42,010 nucleotides of DNA from UBA1189 sp045612925 (GCA_045612925.1 JAZKZX010000038.1:1-42010); one strand, 5' to 3'. Counted from the stretch's first letter, positions 1-9,451 are shown. A program made the numbers and translations. Notes: a model not told the origin generated them from the sequence alone.

Positions 1-915
1 CAGAAGTCAAAGCGCCTCGAGCAGGAGGAGAAGCAGGCTTCGAAGCGTCGCAAGACCCTGGAGCGCGAGCTCGAGTGGGTGCGCATGGCACCGAAGGCGC
101 GTCAGGCCAAGGGTAAGGCTCGTCTGAACTCATACGACAAACTCTTGAACGAAGACCAGAAGGAGCGCGAAGAGAAGCTCGAGATCTTCATCCCCAACGG
201 TCCCCGCTTGGGTAACAAGGTGATCGAGGCACAGGGCGTAGCCAAGGCATTCGGCGACAAGCTGCTCTATGAGAACCTCAACTTCATGCTTCCGCCCAAC
301 GGCATCGTAGGTGTCATCGGCCCCAACGGCGCGGGTAAGACGACTCTGTTCCGCCTAATCATGGGCCTCGACACACCCGACAAGGGTACCTTCGAGGTGG
401 GTGAGACCGTGAAGCTCGCCTACGTGGATCAGCAGCATCAGGATATCGACCCCAACAAGACCGTATACCAGGTGGTGAGCCAGGGCAACGAACTCTTCCG
501 CATGGGTGGCCGCGATGTGAATGCGCGTGCATACTTGAGTCGATTCAACTTTGCCGGTAGCGACCAGGAGAAGATGTGCTCAATGCTCTCGGGTGGTGAG
601 CGCAACCGCCTCCAGCTTGCCCTTGCGTTGAAGCAGGAGGGTAACGTGTTGCTTCTCGACGAGCCCACCAACGATATCGATGTGAACACTTTGCGTGCAC
701 TCGAGGAGGGTCTTGAGAACTTTGCCGGATGTGCCGTGGTGATCAGCCACGACCGCTGGTTCCTCGACCGTATCTGTACACACATCCTCGCCTTCGAGGG
801 CGATAGTCAGGTGTTCTTCTTCGAGGGCTCATACAGTGAGTATGAGGCCAACAAGCAGATGCGCCTCGGACGCGAAGAGCCCAAGCGTATCCGCTATCGT
901 AAGTTGACAGAGTGA
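1..915 (+). CDS. ettA: Energy-dependent translational throttle protein EttA (ABC-F ATPase), 5' truncated by window edge
   Basis: The reading frame is open from base 1, so the gene starts outside the window; 304 C-terminal residues are present of a usual ~555-560. The first residues include the run LEWVRMAPKARQAKGKARL, characteristic of the EttA linker between the two ATPase domains. The second ATPase domain is complete: Walker A GPNGAGKTT, ABC signature LSGGERNRLQLA, Walker B LLLDEPTNDID and the H-switch ISHDRWFLDR. In the family, EttA binds the ribosomal E site and gates entry into elongation according to ATP/ADP ratio; it is cytosolic, with no membrane segments. Codons are GC-rich, as in the next two genes, which fits high expression. 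The gap to phoH is 29 bp, so co-transcription is possible. The family is certain; the EttA subfamily is very likely from the linker motif. Confidence 0.93.
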   Translation, partial: QKSKRLEQEEKQASKRRKTLERELEWVRMAPKARQAKGKARLNSYDKLLNEDQKEREEKLEIFIPNGPRLGNKVIEAQGVAKAFGDKLLYENLNFMLPPNGIVGVIGPNGAGKTTLFRLIMGLDTPDKGTFEVGETVKLAYVDQQHQDIDPNKTVYQVVSQGNELFRMGGRDVNARAYLSRFNFAGSDQEKMCSMLSGGERNRLQLALALKQEGNVLLLDEPTNDIDVNTLRALEEGLENFAGCAVVISHDRWFLDRICTHILAFEGDSQVFFFEGSYSEYEANKQMRLGREEPKRIRYRKLTE

Positions 916-944
916 TTATTCAAAGCTCACCGTAAAGAACAACA

Positions 945-1943
945 ATGATCGAAAAGCATATAATTCTCGAAGATATAGACCCTGCGCTCATCTATGGGGT
1001 GAACAATGCCAATCTGCAGATGATAAAGGCGTTGTTCCCCAAGTTGCGTATCATGGCACGCGGCAATGTGATCCGTGCCATGGGCGACGATGAGGTGCTG
1101 GAGACCTTTGAGAACTACATCAAACAGCTCGAAGAGCACGGCGCACGCTACAACTCACTGAAGGAGGAGGTGCTGCTCGACATCTTCAACGGCAACCGCC
1201 CCATGGTGGAGCGCGAGGGAGATGTCATCGTGTTCTCCATCACTGGCCGCCCCATCACGCCGCGCACAGAGAACCAGCTACACCTGGTGAAGAGCTACCG
1301 CGAGAATGATATGGTGTTTGCCGTAGGTCCCGCAGGCTCGGGTAAGACCTATACCGCCATCGCCCTTGCCGTGCGCGCACTCAAGAACAAGGAGGTGAAG
1401 AAGCTCATCCTCTGCCGTCCAGCCGTGGAGGCGGGCGAGAAGCTCGGCTTCCTGCCTGGCGACATGAAGGAGAAGATTGATCCCTACCTACAACCCCTGT
1501 ACGATGCACTCGAAGATATGATTCCCCCACAGAAGCTGAAGGAATATATGGAGCTGGGCGTGATACAGATAGCCCCCTTGGCCTTCATGCGTGGACGCAC
1601 ACTGAACGATGCGGTGGTCATCCTCGACGAGGCACAGAACACCACGATACCGCAACTCAAGATGTTCCTCACTCGTATGGGCATGAACACGAAGATGATC
1701 GTGACGGGTGACCTCACGCAGATAGACCTCCCCTCATCAGTACGTAGCGGACTATCGCATGCCATGCACCTGTTGCGTGGCATCAAGGGTATCGGCATCG
1801 TGGAGCTCAACAAGAAGGATATCGTACGCCACAAACTGGTGACACGCATCGTAGAGGCGTATGAGAAGGAGAAGGAGACTGCCTCTCCAAACCCTTCCCG
1901 AAGAGGGGTGACTGATGCAGAGTCATCTGACAACAACAAATAA
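945..1943 (+). CDS. phoH: PhoH family ATPase (YbeZ-like)
   Basis: This 332-residue protein has an N-terminal KH-like region (about 30-65, with LRIMARGNVIRAMG) followed by a PhoH P-loop domain. Walker A is GPAGSGKTYT at about 128-137, Walker B is VVILDEAQNTT at about 224-234, and a sensor-like segment GDLTQIDLP follows. Family members are cytosolic ATPases or putative RNA helicases, often linked to the YbeY RNase and ribosome maturation. The last ~20 residues are low-complexity and are encoded by what looks like a dispersed intergenic repeat that has entered the 3' end (1881-1914); conserved PhoH domain sequence ends just before it. The gene sits between ettA and purC in the same direction, with 38 bp to purC. 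Confidence 0.93.
   Translation: MIEKHIILEDIDPALIYGVNNANLQMIKALFPKLRIMARGNVIRAMGDDEVLETFENYIKQLEEHGARYNSLKEEVLLDIFNGNRPMVEREGDVIVFSITGRPITPRTENQLHLVKSYRENDMVFAVGPAGSGKTYTAIALAVRALKNKEVKKLILCRPAVEAGEKLGFLPGDMKEKIDPYLQPLYDALEDMIPPQKLKEYMELGVIQIAPLAFMRGRTLNDAVVILDEAQNTTIPQLKMFLTRMGMNTKMIVTGDLTQIDLPSSVRSGLSHAMHLLRGIKGIGIVELNKKDIVRHKLVTRIVEAYEKEKETASPNPSRRGVTDAESSDNNK
1881..1914. repeat. GC-rich repeat-like insertion at 3' end of phoH
   Basis: The segment contains short complementary arms (CCTCT and AGAGG) around AAACCCTTCCCG. It resembles the C-rich/G-rich palindromic repeats commonly scattered between genes in Bacteroidales, but here it is translated as SPNPSRRGV in frame with phoH. The resemblance is from memory of such repeats; other copies of this exact unit were not found in the window. 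Confidence 0.4.
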
Positions 1944-1981
1944 TAAACTTAAAAACTTAATAACTCATAAACTTAAAAGTT

Positions 1982-2920
1982 ATGGCATTAACAGCAACCG
2001 AATTCAACTTCCCCGGCCAGCAGGGAGTGTATCACGGCAAAGTTCGTGATGTGTACAACATGGGCGACAAGCTCGTGATGGTAGCCACCGACCGCATCTC
2101 GGCGTTCGATGTAGTATTACCCAAGGGCATCCCCTTCAAGGGTCAGATGCTCAACCAGATTGCAGCAAAGTTCCTCGATGCCACTACCGACATCTGCCCC
2201 AACTGGAAGCTCGCTACTCCCGATCCTATGGTTACCGTAGGTGTGTTGTGCGAAGGTTTCCCCGTAGAGATGATCGTACGCGGCTACCTCTGTGGCTCAG
2301 CATGGCGTGCTTACAAGAGCGGTGTACGCGAGATCTGCGGCGTGAAGCTCCCCGAGGGCATGCGCGAGAACGAGCGTTTCCCCGAGCCCATCATCACTCC
2401 CACCACAAAGGCAGAGATTGGTGAGCACGATGCAGACATCTCTAAAGAGGAGATCCTTGCACAGGGCCTCGCTACTCCCGAGGAGTATGCATTGCTCGAG
2501 CAGTACACTCTCGCTCTCTTCAAGCGTGGTACCGAGATTGCCGCTGAGCGCGGACTTATCCTCGTAGACACTAAGTACGAGTTCGGTAAGCACAACGGCA
2601 CTATCTACCTCATGGACGAAATTCACACTCCCGATAGCAGCCGCTACTTCTATAGCGAAGGCTACCAGGAGCGCTTCGAGAAGGGCGAGCCCCAGAAGCA
2701 GCTCTCAAAGGAGTTCGTACGCGAGTGGCTCATGGACAATGGTTTCCAAGGCAAGGAGGGTCAGCAGGTGCCCGAGATGACCGACGAGATCGTTACTGGC
2801 ATCAGCGAGCGTTACATCGAGCTCTATGAGCACATCACCGGTGAGACCTTCGTGAAGGAGAACACCGAGGATATCGCGGCACGCATCGAGAAGAACGTGA
2901 CCGAGTGGCTCACAAAGTAA
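1982..2920 (+). CDS. purC: Phosphoribosylaminoimidazole-succinocarboxamide synthase (SAICAR synthase)
   Basis: PurC condenses CAIR with L-aspartate using ATP to give SAICAR in purine biosynthesis. The 312-residue protein begins with the family signature GKVRDVYNMGDKLVMVATDR and continues SAFDVVLPKGIPFKG, then carries VEMIVRGYLCGSAWR, VDTKYEFG and LMDEIHTPDSSRY, all hallmarks of SAICAR synthase. Length matches Bacteroidales PurC. It is cytosolic. An AT-rich leader precedes the ATG. It is the last gene of the leftmost plus-strand block and is followed by a rho-independent terminator at 2974; no other pur gene is nearby, so it is a stand-alone pur locus here. Confidence 0.97.
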   Translation: MALTATEFNFPGQQGVYHGKVRDVYNMGDKLVMVATDRISAFDVVLPKGIPFKGQMLNQIAAKFLDATTDICPNWKLATPDPMVTVGVLCEGFPVEMIVRGYLCGSAWRAYKSGVREICGVKLPEGMRENERFPEPIITPTTKAEIGEHDADISKEEILAQGLATPEEYALLEQYTLALFKRGTEIAAERGLILVDTKYEFGKHNGTIYLMDEIHTPDSSRYFYSEGYQERFEKGEPQKQLSKEFVREWLMDNGFQGKEGQQVPEMTDEIVTGISERYIELYEHITGETFVKENTEDIAARIEKNVTEWLTK

Positions 2921-2973
2921 GATTATCTCCTGGAAAATTCTATAGATACAGATATTCTTAGGAATACAAAACA

Positions 2974-3008
2974 AAAGCCTTGGTGGGGACGCCAAGGCTT
3001 TCGTTTTA
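2974..3008 (+). terminator. Rho-independent terminator after purC
   Basis: A perfect 10-bp stem AAAGCCTTGG / CCAAGGCTTT (2974-2983 and 2992-3001) with an 8-nt loop is followed by CGTTTTAT. It lies 54 bp after the purC stop and separates purC from the convergent nuclease gene. Confidence 0.85.
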
Positions 3009-3127
3009 TATAGCGGACGCTTCCGCTTTGTCGCATCCGACTTTCGCAAGCAGGGGCAGACGGTTGAATCTATTTACTATGAAAAACACATCTGTATAAC
3101 GCCCCACTTGGCTTTTTGTTCATCCGT

Positions 3128-6043
3128 TTATTCCCAAAAATCAGGCTTTATCTCTCTACCACATAAGGAGGTAAATTTACAATATTTACATGATTGTGGC
3201 GTTTCGCCCTTCTCTGTGAGGGGAGCAGGCGTGTAGGGTACATCACTATTGAAAATCTCCTCAATGGTAGCATGAAGCAATTGCTCAAACTTGTCGTGAT
3301 ATATACTGAAGTCTAGGACAGGATGATTATCAATGAGAATATTCGGTTCAAATGTCTCATCTGAAGTCTTACTCATGAAGAGCAAACAAGGTGTGATGCA
3401 TGCGTATTGGCCTCTCAAAAGATAAGCATAGTAGAAGGCCTGGAAAGCATATTTGTCGCGTTGGTCACTGCCATACTTAAACACATCTTCAATGCTTTTG
3501 GTCTTCTTTAGGCTACCTCCAGTTTTGTAGTCGATTATTCGGACAACTTCTTCACCTTGCTCGTTAATCTTACTATCAATACGATCGACAGTTCCTCCAA
3601 GCATAACCTCTAGCGTGGTACCGTGACTCTCTATGGTATAAGTCTGATATACGCCCTTTTCACTAGCGATATAGGTAAATGGCGTGCGGAGCTTGTCCAT
3701 CTTTAACAAGCGATGCAGATAACTGCCGATGACATGACGCACAATAAGTTGGGTACCATTGTACTTGAGAGGCACATTGGGCTCGGAGTGGAAAAACTCG
3801 GTACGGAAAGCCTCGTCAACAAAACTCTGCATGAGAACTTCGTTCTTGAGTAATGACTCAATGTCCTCCTTTAGGATGGTGTTATTCCGTTCGGTGAGCT
3901 TGTCGTATGCCAATTCAGCAGACTTATGAAATATAATGCCTAAATCAGCTACATCGACATCGGTATTCATCTCCTTGGGAGGTTCGAGTCTCTCCACATG
4001 TTTCAAGTAGAAGCGTAGCCGACAACTGAGATAGTCGTTGAGCGTTGAAGGGGATAGGCGATATGAGAACTTTTTGTTCGGATCGTAACGAAAATGTTCT
4101 TGTAGCTTGCGACGAGTTTCGTCGGTCTGCGCAACGGAGATCTCAGATCTGCCCTTTGCTTGTGAAGGAGAATGTAACTCCCATGCAGTGAGTTTGCCTG
4201 GAAACTCCACTTGCAACTGCATGATATAGCGAGAGGGTTCCTGCTTATTCAATCCGTCTGTACCATTATTATATACGATAGTCACCTTTTCGGCTCGTTG
4301 TATCATGCGATAGAAGTAATAGGCATACACGGCATTCTGGCGTTGTATGGTGTTCATGCCAAAGGCTTCGCGCAGGTTATAAGGAATGAACGAAGACTCG
4401 TGCGATGACTTGGGAAGCTTTCCCTCATTGGCAGAGAGAAGTATCAAGTGGCGGAAGTCAAGGTTGCGCGTCTCTAACACACCCATCACCTGCAAGCCGA
4501 TGGCAGGCTCGCCATGGAAGGGGATAGAAACCTGTGACATCATGCGTTGCATGAGGCGTACCAATGTCTTGGTAGTGATGCGTAGGGTGCCATCTTCGAT
4601 AAGTGACTTGAAATTCTCTACGATGCGATACATCTGGAATAGTGACTCCTCAGCCAGTTGTATCATGTGATTATCGGTGTCTGTGGACGTCTCAAATAAT
4701 TGTCCCAAACTACTGATCAATGTCGAAAGGGTAGCGAGCAACTCTTGATTGTTGGCGGGGAAAGTGAACAAGGCCTTTAACCTGGCATCTTGATAGGTTA
4801 TCTCTGCAGTGTTGATATATATGCGTTTGCTACGCAATAGTTCATCAATCAAGACCTCAGACTCGGGGTATAATTGTAATATGTAAGGGTGAGAAAGGAG
4901 AGAGGTAATCTCTTCAAGCATATGCATGCGTTGTGTCTCATCAAAACCTTTAGTGTGAAGATTGAGATATGCCTTTAATAAAGCATAGGGAATGGTCTGC
5001 GTGAGTTTGAATCCCATGGTAACATTTACGTTCTCCACCATGTCATAGGGGAGAGATTGCAACACAGATGGGGCTATATCTTCGTTGCATAGCACCACGG
5101 CGGTTTCTTCTTCCTGCTCGGTAAGATGTTCCTTAAGCCATGTGTTCAGGTAGCGGGCCTGGGCATTGTCTGTAGAAGCACTGATATAATCAATATTTGG
5201 CAAATGTCTCAGGTTGTCATATAGTTCACTATCAGCAAATGCATTACCATAGCGTATGATATTCTCACGAACAAATGTACCTGCCTCATGCTGCATGTTG
5301 TCAAAGTAGTAATGATCATAATCCCAGTAGAACAATGCTTTTCCACTCTCTTTGAGACGGTCGAAGAGTTCCTGCTCTACGCGATTGAGCACATTGAATC
5401 CTACTACGACATAGTTATCATAAGTGAGCTTGGATTCGTCAAAATGCTCTATGCCATCACGATAGAGCATACCTTCATATGCAACTCCCTTAGCTTGCAG
5501 AGCGGCACGAAGCTCCTCATATATCTTACCCATCACCTGCCACAATTCAATGAATCGCTTCTTCAACTCCGTTTGTTGCGACTCGTCACGCAGGCCAGAA
5601 AAGAATTGGCTCAAGAGTTCACGTTGCTCAGAGGTGAGATGATCGAACTTACCTTCCAGTTCCTTAATATCTGAAAGATTCACAAAGAGACGGTCGGCAT
5701 CGACATGATTCTTATCTATGTCATCAAAGTCGGATAGCATCAGTTCACCCCAATAATAGAAATCATCTAACGCTTCGGTACTATGTGTCTGCCGACAAAA
5801 GATCTCGTGCAATATGCATATGGTGCGTATCGGAGATTCCTTACCCAACGAAGAAAGATTAGAAAATAGTTCGTCTACTGATATGTACGACGGAGACCAT
5901 AGTGGGTGTCCTGCACATTCGTACAGGTAACGGTCAAACCACAACCCTGCACGCTTACCGGGGAATATTACTGCCGTACGGCTCAGGTTATCACCAAAGC
6001 GGCGATAGATGTCTTGGGCTACTGCTTGTAGAAAAGGAGTCAT
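3128..6043 (-). CDS. AddB-like PD-(D/E)XK nuclease-helicase subunit
   Basis: This 971-residue protein starts with an inactive-helicase-like region (TAVIFPGKRAGLWFDRYL) and ends in a RecB-type nuclease domain: GGTVDRID followed by VRIIDYKTGG gives the D and D-x-K catalytic set. Four cysteines suited to an AddB-type 4Fe-4S cluster are visible: one before the nuclease domain (YLSCRLRFYLKH) and three at 952, 955 and 961 (SCKYCKFTSLCG). In AddAB enzymes such subunits act in double-strand-break end resection with a UvrD-like AddA partner. No AddA-like gene is present here; instead a LOG-family gene lies 26 bp upstream on the same strand, so the two probably share a transcript. The fold assignment is firm; the exact partner is unknown. 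Confidence 0.85.
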   Translation of the reverse strand: MTPFLQAVAQDIYRRFGDNLSRTAVIFPGKRAGLWFDRYLYECAGHPLWSPSYISVDELFSNLSSLGKESPIRTICILHEIFCRQTHSTEALDDFYYWGELMLSDFDDIDKNHVDADRLFVNLSDIKELEGKFDHLTSEQRELLSQFFSGLRDESQQTELKKRFIELWQVMGKIYEELRAALQAKGVAYEGMLYRDGIEHFDESKLTYDNYVVVGFNVLNRVEQELFDRLKESGKALFYWDYDHYYFDNMQHEAGTFVRENIIRYGNAFADSELYDNLRHLPNIDYISASTDNAQARYLNTWLKEHLTEQEEETAVVLCNEDIAPSVLQSLPYDMVENVNVTMGFKLTQTIPYALLKAYLNLHTKGFDETQRMHMLEEITSLLSHPYILQLYPESEVLIDELLRSKRIYINTAEITYQDARLKALFTFPANNQELLATLSTLISSLGQLFETSTDTDNHMIQLAEESLFQMYRIVENFKSLIEDGTLRITTKTLVRLMQRMMSQVSIPFHGEPAIGLQVMGVLETRNLDFRHLILLSANEGKLPKSSHESSFIPYNLREAFGMNTIQRQNAVYAYYFYRMIQRAEKVTIVYNNGTDGLNKQEPSRYIMQLQVEFPGKLTAWELHSPSQAKGRSEISVAQTDETRRKLQEHFRYDPNKKFSYRLSPSTLNDYLSCRLRFYLKHVERLEPPKEMNTDVDVADLGIIFHKSAELAYDKLTERNNTILKEDIESLLKNEVLMQSFVDEAFRTEFFHSEPNVPLKYNGTQLIVRHVIGSYLHRLLKMDKLRTPFTYIASEKGVYQTYTIESHGTTLEVMLGGTVDRIDSKINEQGEEVVRIIDYKTGGSLKKTKSIEDVFKYGSDQRDKYAFQAFYYAYLLRGQYACITPCLLFMSKTSDETFEPNILIDNHPVLDFSIYHDKFEQLLHATIEEIFNSDVPYTPAPLTEKGETPQSCKYCKFTSLCGREIKPDFWE

Positions 6044-6069
6044 TGAGTGAGAGGTTAGGAGTCAAGAGC

Positions 6070-7194
6070 TTAAAGCTCGCTACTGAAATTCTTAATGGTT
6101 TCTACTATCTCTTGCTCTTCATCTGTCAGTGAGAGCAACAAATTACGGTACTTGCCCTTGGTAGCAAGATGTTGCAACATGGGGTACACGGGCATCTCGT
6201 GATTCCAATATTCGGTGCCGAGGAATATCATGGGGCTGGCATATCCGAAGCTCAAGTAGTGATTTTGTACGGCATCCTGGAATATCTCTTGCATAGTGCC
6301 TGCACTACCCGGAGAGTAGATGATGCCCCCCTTGGCAATGGTGAGTATACCATCTTCGCGAATGGCATTCTCAAAATACTTGGCGATGTGCGTAGCAAAG
6401 GGGGTGGCGGGTTCATGGCCATACAACCAGGTGGGCACGCCAAGACTCTTGTAATCGCCAATGGGGTAGAGGGCACGCACACGCATGGCTGTATCGAGCC
6501 ACAGAGTATCCTCATACGAAGGTGCCACGGCAAGTATGCTGATGGCATTATCCACCTCGTCGGTGGTGCGTCCGGCTAACCAAGCACCCAAGTGGGTAGC
6601 CTCCATGGCACCAGGTCCTCCACCACTCACCATCAAGCACCCCTCTTCGGTGAGACGCTTGCTGATCATCACCACCTTGCGGTAGGCAGGATCAGTACGC
6701 AATAATCCATGTCCACCCATGATGCCTACCACATGACGCTCGTCGTATTGGGAAAGGAATTCATGCAACGCATCGCTCATGGCGTGGTCATGTAGTGTAC
6801 GGGCCAATGTTTCCTTAATGTCGGTAGCCGTCTTGCCCATGGTGAGATAGTGCTCATATACCTTATAGTCGTAGCATGCATGGTAGCTCTCGGGTTGACC
6901 AATGATGTAGTAGTCATACAGATCTTCGGACTTATACATCTCATTGCGAAAGCAATTATAGGGTACACTAATGTGCGAAAAGATAAGACAACTGCGGTCA
7001 ATCTGTATGCGCATAGGCTTGCTGAATGTACACCCCATAAACAGACAATCAAAGTAACGGGCCGTGCTGCCCTCTTCGGTCAGCTCTGAGAAATCTATAT
7101 CTTGAAACGCGCAACGCTCAATACGTTCACATGTCGCGAGCATCAATCGCAACTCGTCTATAGACTTTATCTCATGGTAATGGTTGCTTGCCAT
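6070..7194 (-). CDS. LOG-family / Rossmann-fold nucleotide-binding protein
   Basis: This 374-residue protein contains a LOG (lysine-decarboxylase-like) domain in its C-terminal two thirds: GIMGGHGLLRTDPAY, then GGGPGAMEATHLGAWLAG, then PGSAGTMQEIFQD. LOG enzymes hydrolyse nucleotide 5'-monophosphates to base plus ribose 5-phosphate through the PGGxGTxxE motif; here it is the variant PGSAGTMQE, with Ser at the second Gly. The N-terminal ~110 residues are an additional domain that I do not recognise. It is divergent from ligA and precedes the AddB-like gene. A TACCTTTA sequence at 7216-7223 (reverse strand) could be its -7 box. Substrate is unknown. Confidence 0.8.
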   Translation of the reverse strand: MASNHYHEIKSIDELRLMLATCERIERCAFQDIDFSELTEEGSTARYFDCLFMGCTFSKPMRIQIDRSCLIFSHISVPYNCFRNEMYKSEDLYDYYIIGQPESYHACYDYKVYEHYLTMGKTATDIKETLARTLHDHAMSDALHEFLSQYDERHVVGIMGGHGLLRTDPAYRKVVMISKRLTEEGCLMVSGGGPGAMEATHLGAWLAGRTTDEVDNAISILAVAPSYEDTLWLDTAMRVRALYPIGDYKSLGVPTWLYGHEPATPFATHIAKYFENAIREDGILTIAKGGIIYSPGSAGTMQEIFQDAVQNHYLSFGYASPMIFLGTEYWNHEMPVYPMLQHLATKGKYRNLLLSLTDEEQEIVETIKNFSSEL

Positions 7195-7231
7195 ATGGTA
7201 TTAATGAAATTTCCGTAAAGGTAGTAAATAT

Positions 7232-7263
7232 TTTGTATATTCACTCGTCTTGCATTAAATTTG
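7232..7263 (+). promoter_or_regulatory. Bacteroides-type promoter of ligA
   Basis: TTTG (7232-7235), a 20-bp spacer and TAAATTTG (7256-7263) match the Bacteroidetes sigma consensus TTTG-N19-21-TAnnTTTG. The predicted transcription start lies about 15 bp before the ATG at 7287, and upstream in-frame codons fall inside the promoter, which fixes the start choice for ligA. Confidence 0.75.
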
Positions 7264-7286
7264 CACCATATATAATATATTTAATC

Positions 7287-9290
7287 ATGACCGCCCAAGA
7301 ACGAATAGCACAGCTGCGTAGCGAGCTGCACCGCCATAACCATAGTTACTATGTGCTCAATGCTCCCGAAATATCAGACTATGAGTTTGACCAACTGATG
7401 CGTGAGTTGCAGGACCTCGAAGCCCAACACCCCGAGTTCTTTGACCCCACATCGCCTACCATGCGTGTGGGTAGCGATATATCCAACGAGTTTGTACAAG
7501 TGCCGCATAAGTACCCCATGTTGTCATTAGGTAACACCTATTCGGAAGGCGAGGTGCGCGACTTCTACGAACGCGTTCAGCGTGCTTTGGGTAGCGAACC
7601 TTTCGAATTGTGTTGCGAAATCAAGTACGATGGACTCTCCATTTCGCTCACCTACGAGGAGGGGCGCTTGGTGCGTGCCGTAACGCGTGGCGATGGTGTG
7701 CAGGGCGATGATGTGACTGCCAATGTGCGCACCATACAGAGCATACCACTCGTACTACAGGGCGAAGGGTGGCCTCGCGAGTTTGAAATCCGTGGTGAGA
7801 TATTAATGCCATGGGAGCAGTTTGACCGGCTCAACCGCGAGCGTGAAGCACAGGAGGAGTCTCTCTTTGCCAATCCGCGCAATGCAGCTTCGGGCACACT
7901 CAAGCTACAAAATTCAGCCATCGTGGCTTCTCGTAAGCTCGATGCATACCTCTATTATATGTTGGGCGAATCACTCTCCAGTGAAGGACATTACGAGTGT
8001 CTGCAACAAGCAGCGCAATGGGGCTTCAAGGTATCGCCAGCTATGCGCAAATGTACCACACTCGACGAGGTGTTCGCCTATATCAACTATTGGGATGCCG
8101 AGCGTAAGAATCTTCCCGTGGCTACCGATGGTATTGTTGTCAAGGTCAACTCCTTAGCCCAGCAACGCGCATTAGGCTTTACCGCCAAAGTACCCCGTTG
8201 GGCTATTGCCTATAAATTCCAAGCCGAGAAGGCACTCACACGCCTCAGTGAGGTAACCTATCAGGTGGGGCGCACAGGGACGGTAACTCCGGTAGCCAAC
8301 TTCGAGCCTGTGCAACTCTCGGGTACGATGGTCAAACGCGCCACATTGCACAATGCCGACTTTATGAACAATCTCGACCTACATATTGGCGATATGGTAT
8401 TTGTGGAGAAGGGTGGTGAGATTATCCCCAAGATTACAGCAGTAGATCTCGACGCCCGCTCCTTTATGATGGGCGAGAAGGTGCGCTTCATCACTCGTTG
8501 TCCCGAGTGTGGCACTCCACTCATGCGCGTAGAAGGCGAGGCTGCCATCTTCTGTCCTAACGATACCACTTGTCCGCCGCAAATAAAAGGCCGTATTGAG
8601 CACTTCATTTCACGCAAAGCAATGAATATTGACGGACTTGGTGCTGAAACAGTAGACCTCCTTTATTCAGTAGGACTTATTCGTGATGCTGCCGATCTCT
8701 ACGCTTTGCGCATCCCTCATATTAGTCGCTTAGAACGCATGGGGTATAAGTCTGCCGAGAATATCGTACGCAGTATTGAACGTTCACGCGAGGTTCCTTT
8801 CGAACGCGTACTCTTTGCTATAGGTATCCGCTTTGTTGGAGAGACCGTAGCCAAGAAACTCGCCCGTGCCTTTGGTTCGATGGAGCGCTTGGAAAATGCC
8901 ACCTTCGAAGAACTTATCGCCGTAGATGAAATAGGCGAGAAGATAGCACAAAGCATTTTACGCTTTTTTGCCAATGAGCAATGCTGCGCCCTCGTAGCAC
9001 GCCTCAAGGAGGCTGGACTGCAAATGGAGATTGTGGTAGACGAGAGCATTGAGCACACCGACAAACTTGCTGGTAAGAGCATCGTTATCAGTGGTGTATT
9101 TTCCCAACACTCACGCAATGAATACAAAGCCATGATTGAACAGCATGGTGGCACCAATGTGTCATCTATCTCCAGTAAGACAAGCTTTATCCTCGCCGGC
9201 CGCGATATGGGCCCTGCCAAACTCGAGAAGGCACAAAAATTAGGTGTACCTATCGTAAGTGAAGAGGAATTTCTTGTCATGATAGGGTAG
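7287..9290 (+). CDS. ligA: NAD-dependent DNA ligase
   Basis: LigA seals nicks during replication and repair using NAD. This 667-residue protein has the full domain order: adenylation domain with the nucleotide-accepting Lys113 in CEIKYDG, OB fold, Cys4 zinc finger (CPECGTPL ... FCPNDTTCP), helix-hairpin-helix region (NIDGLGAETVDLLY), and a C-terminal BRCT domain (from about 590, LAGKSIVISGVFSQHSR). Length matches family (E. coli 671). The frame is open upstream to 7188, but MTAQERIAQLR at 7287 aligns with known N-termini and lies just downstream of the promoter. It is divergent from the LOG gene; no clear terminator follows. Confidence 0.97.
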   Translation: MTAQERIAQLRSELHRHNHSYYVLNAPEISDYEFDQLMRELQDLEAQHPEFFDPTSPTMRVGSDISNEFVQVPHKYPMLSLGNTYSEGEVRDFYERVQRALGSEPFELCCEIKYDGLSISLTYEEGRLVRAVTRGDGVQGDDVTANVRTIQSIPLVLQGEGWPREFEIRGEILMPWEQFDRLNREREAQEESLFANPRNAASGTLKLQNSAIVASRKLDAYLYYMLGESLSSEGHYECLQQAAQWGFKVSPAMRKCTTLDEVFAYINYWDAERKNLPVATDGIVVKVNSLAQQRALGFTAKVPRWAIAYKFQAEKALTRLSEVTYQVGRTGTVTPVANFEPVQLSGTMVKRATLHNADFMNNLDLHIGDMVFVEKGGEIIPKITAVDLDARSFMMGEKVRFITRCPECGTPLMRVEGEAAIFCPNDTTCPPQIKGRIEHFISRKAMNIDGLGAETVDLLYSVGLIRDAADLYALRIPHISRLERMGYKSAENIVRSIERSREVPFERVLFAIGIRFVGETVAKKLARAFGSMERLENATFEELIAVDEIGEKIAQSILRFFANEQCCALVARLKEAGLQMEIVVDESIEHTDKLAGKSIVISGVFSQHSRNEYKAMIEQHGGTNVSSISSKTSFILAGRDMGPAKLEKAQKLGVPIVSEEEFLVMIG

Positions 9291-9409
9291 AAGAATTCGG
9301 AAATCGAACACACCTTATTGTTACGCCCACCGCATTCTACGACTGCTACAAGTCTATCGATAGCATTCTGTCAGAATAGCGTAAATATAAACTCAAAACA
9401 GCAAAAAAA

Positions 9410-9451
9410 CGACATGTAAATTTGCCATGTCGCAAAAAATGCGTAATTTTA
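9410..9451 (+). promoter_or_regulatory. Palindrome and candidate promoter upstream of gyrA
   Basis: A 7-bp perfect inverted repeat CGACATG (9410-9416) / CATGTCG (9426-9432) surrounds TAAATTTGC. The enclosed TTTG (9421-9424) is 19 bp upstream of TAATTTTA (9444-9451), a fair -7 box; alternatively the enclosed TAAATTTG itself is a -7 box without a good -33. Either way the palindrome overlaps promoter elements and could be an operator or a leader hairpin. The gap from ligA to gyrA is 209 bp and nothing else was seen in it. Confidence 0.5.
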
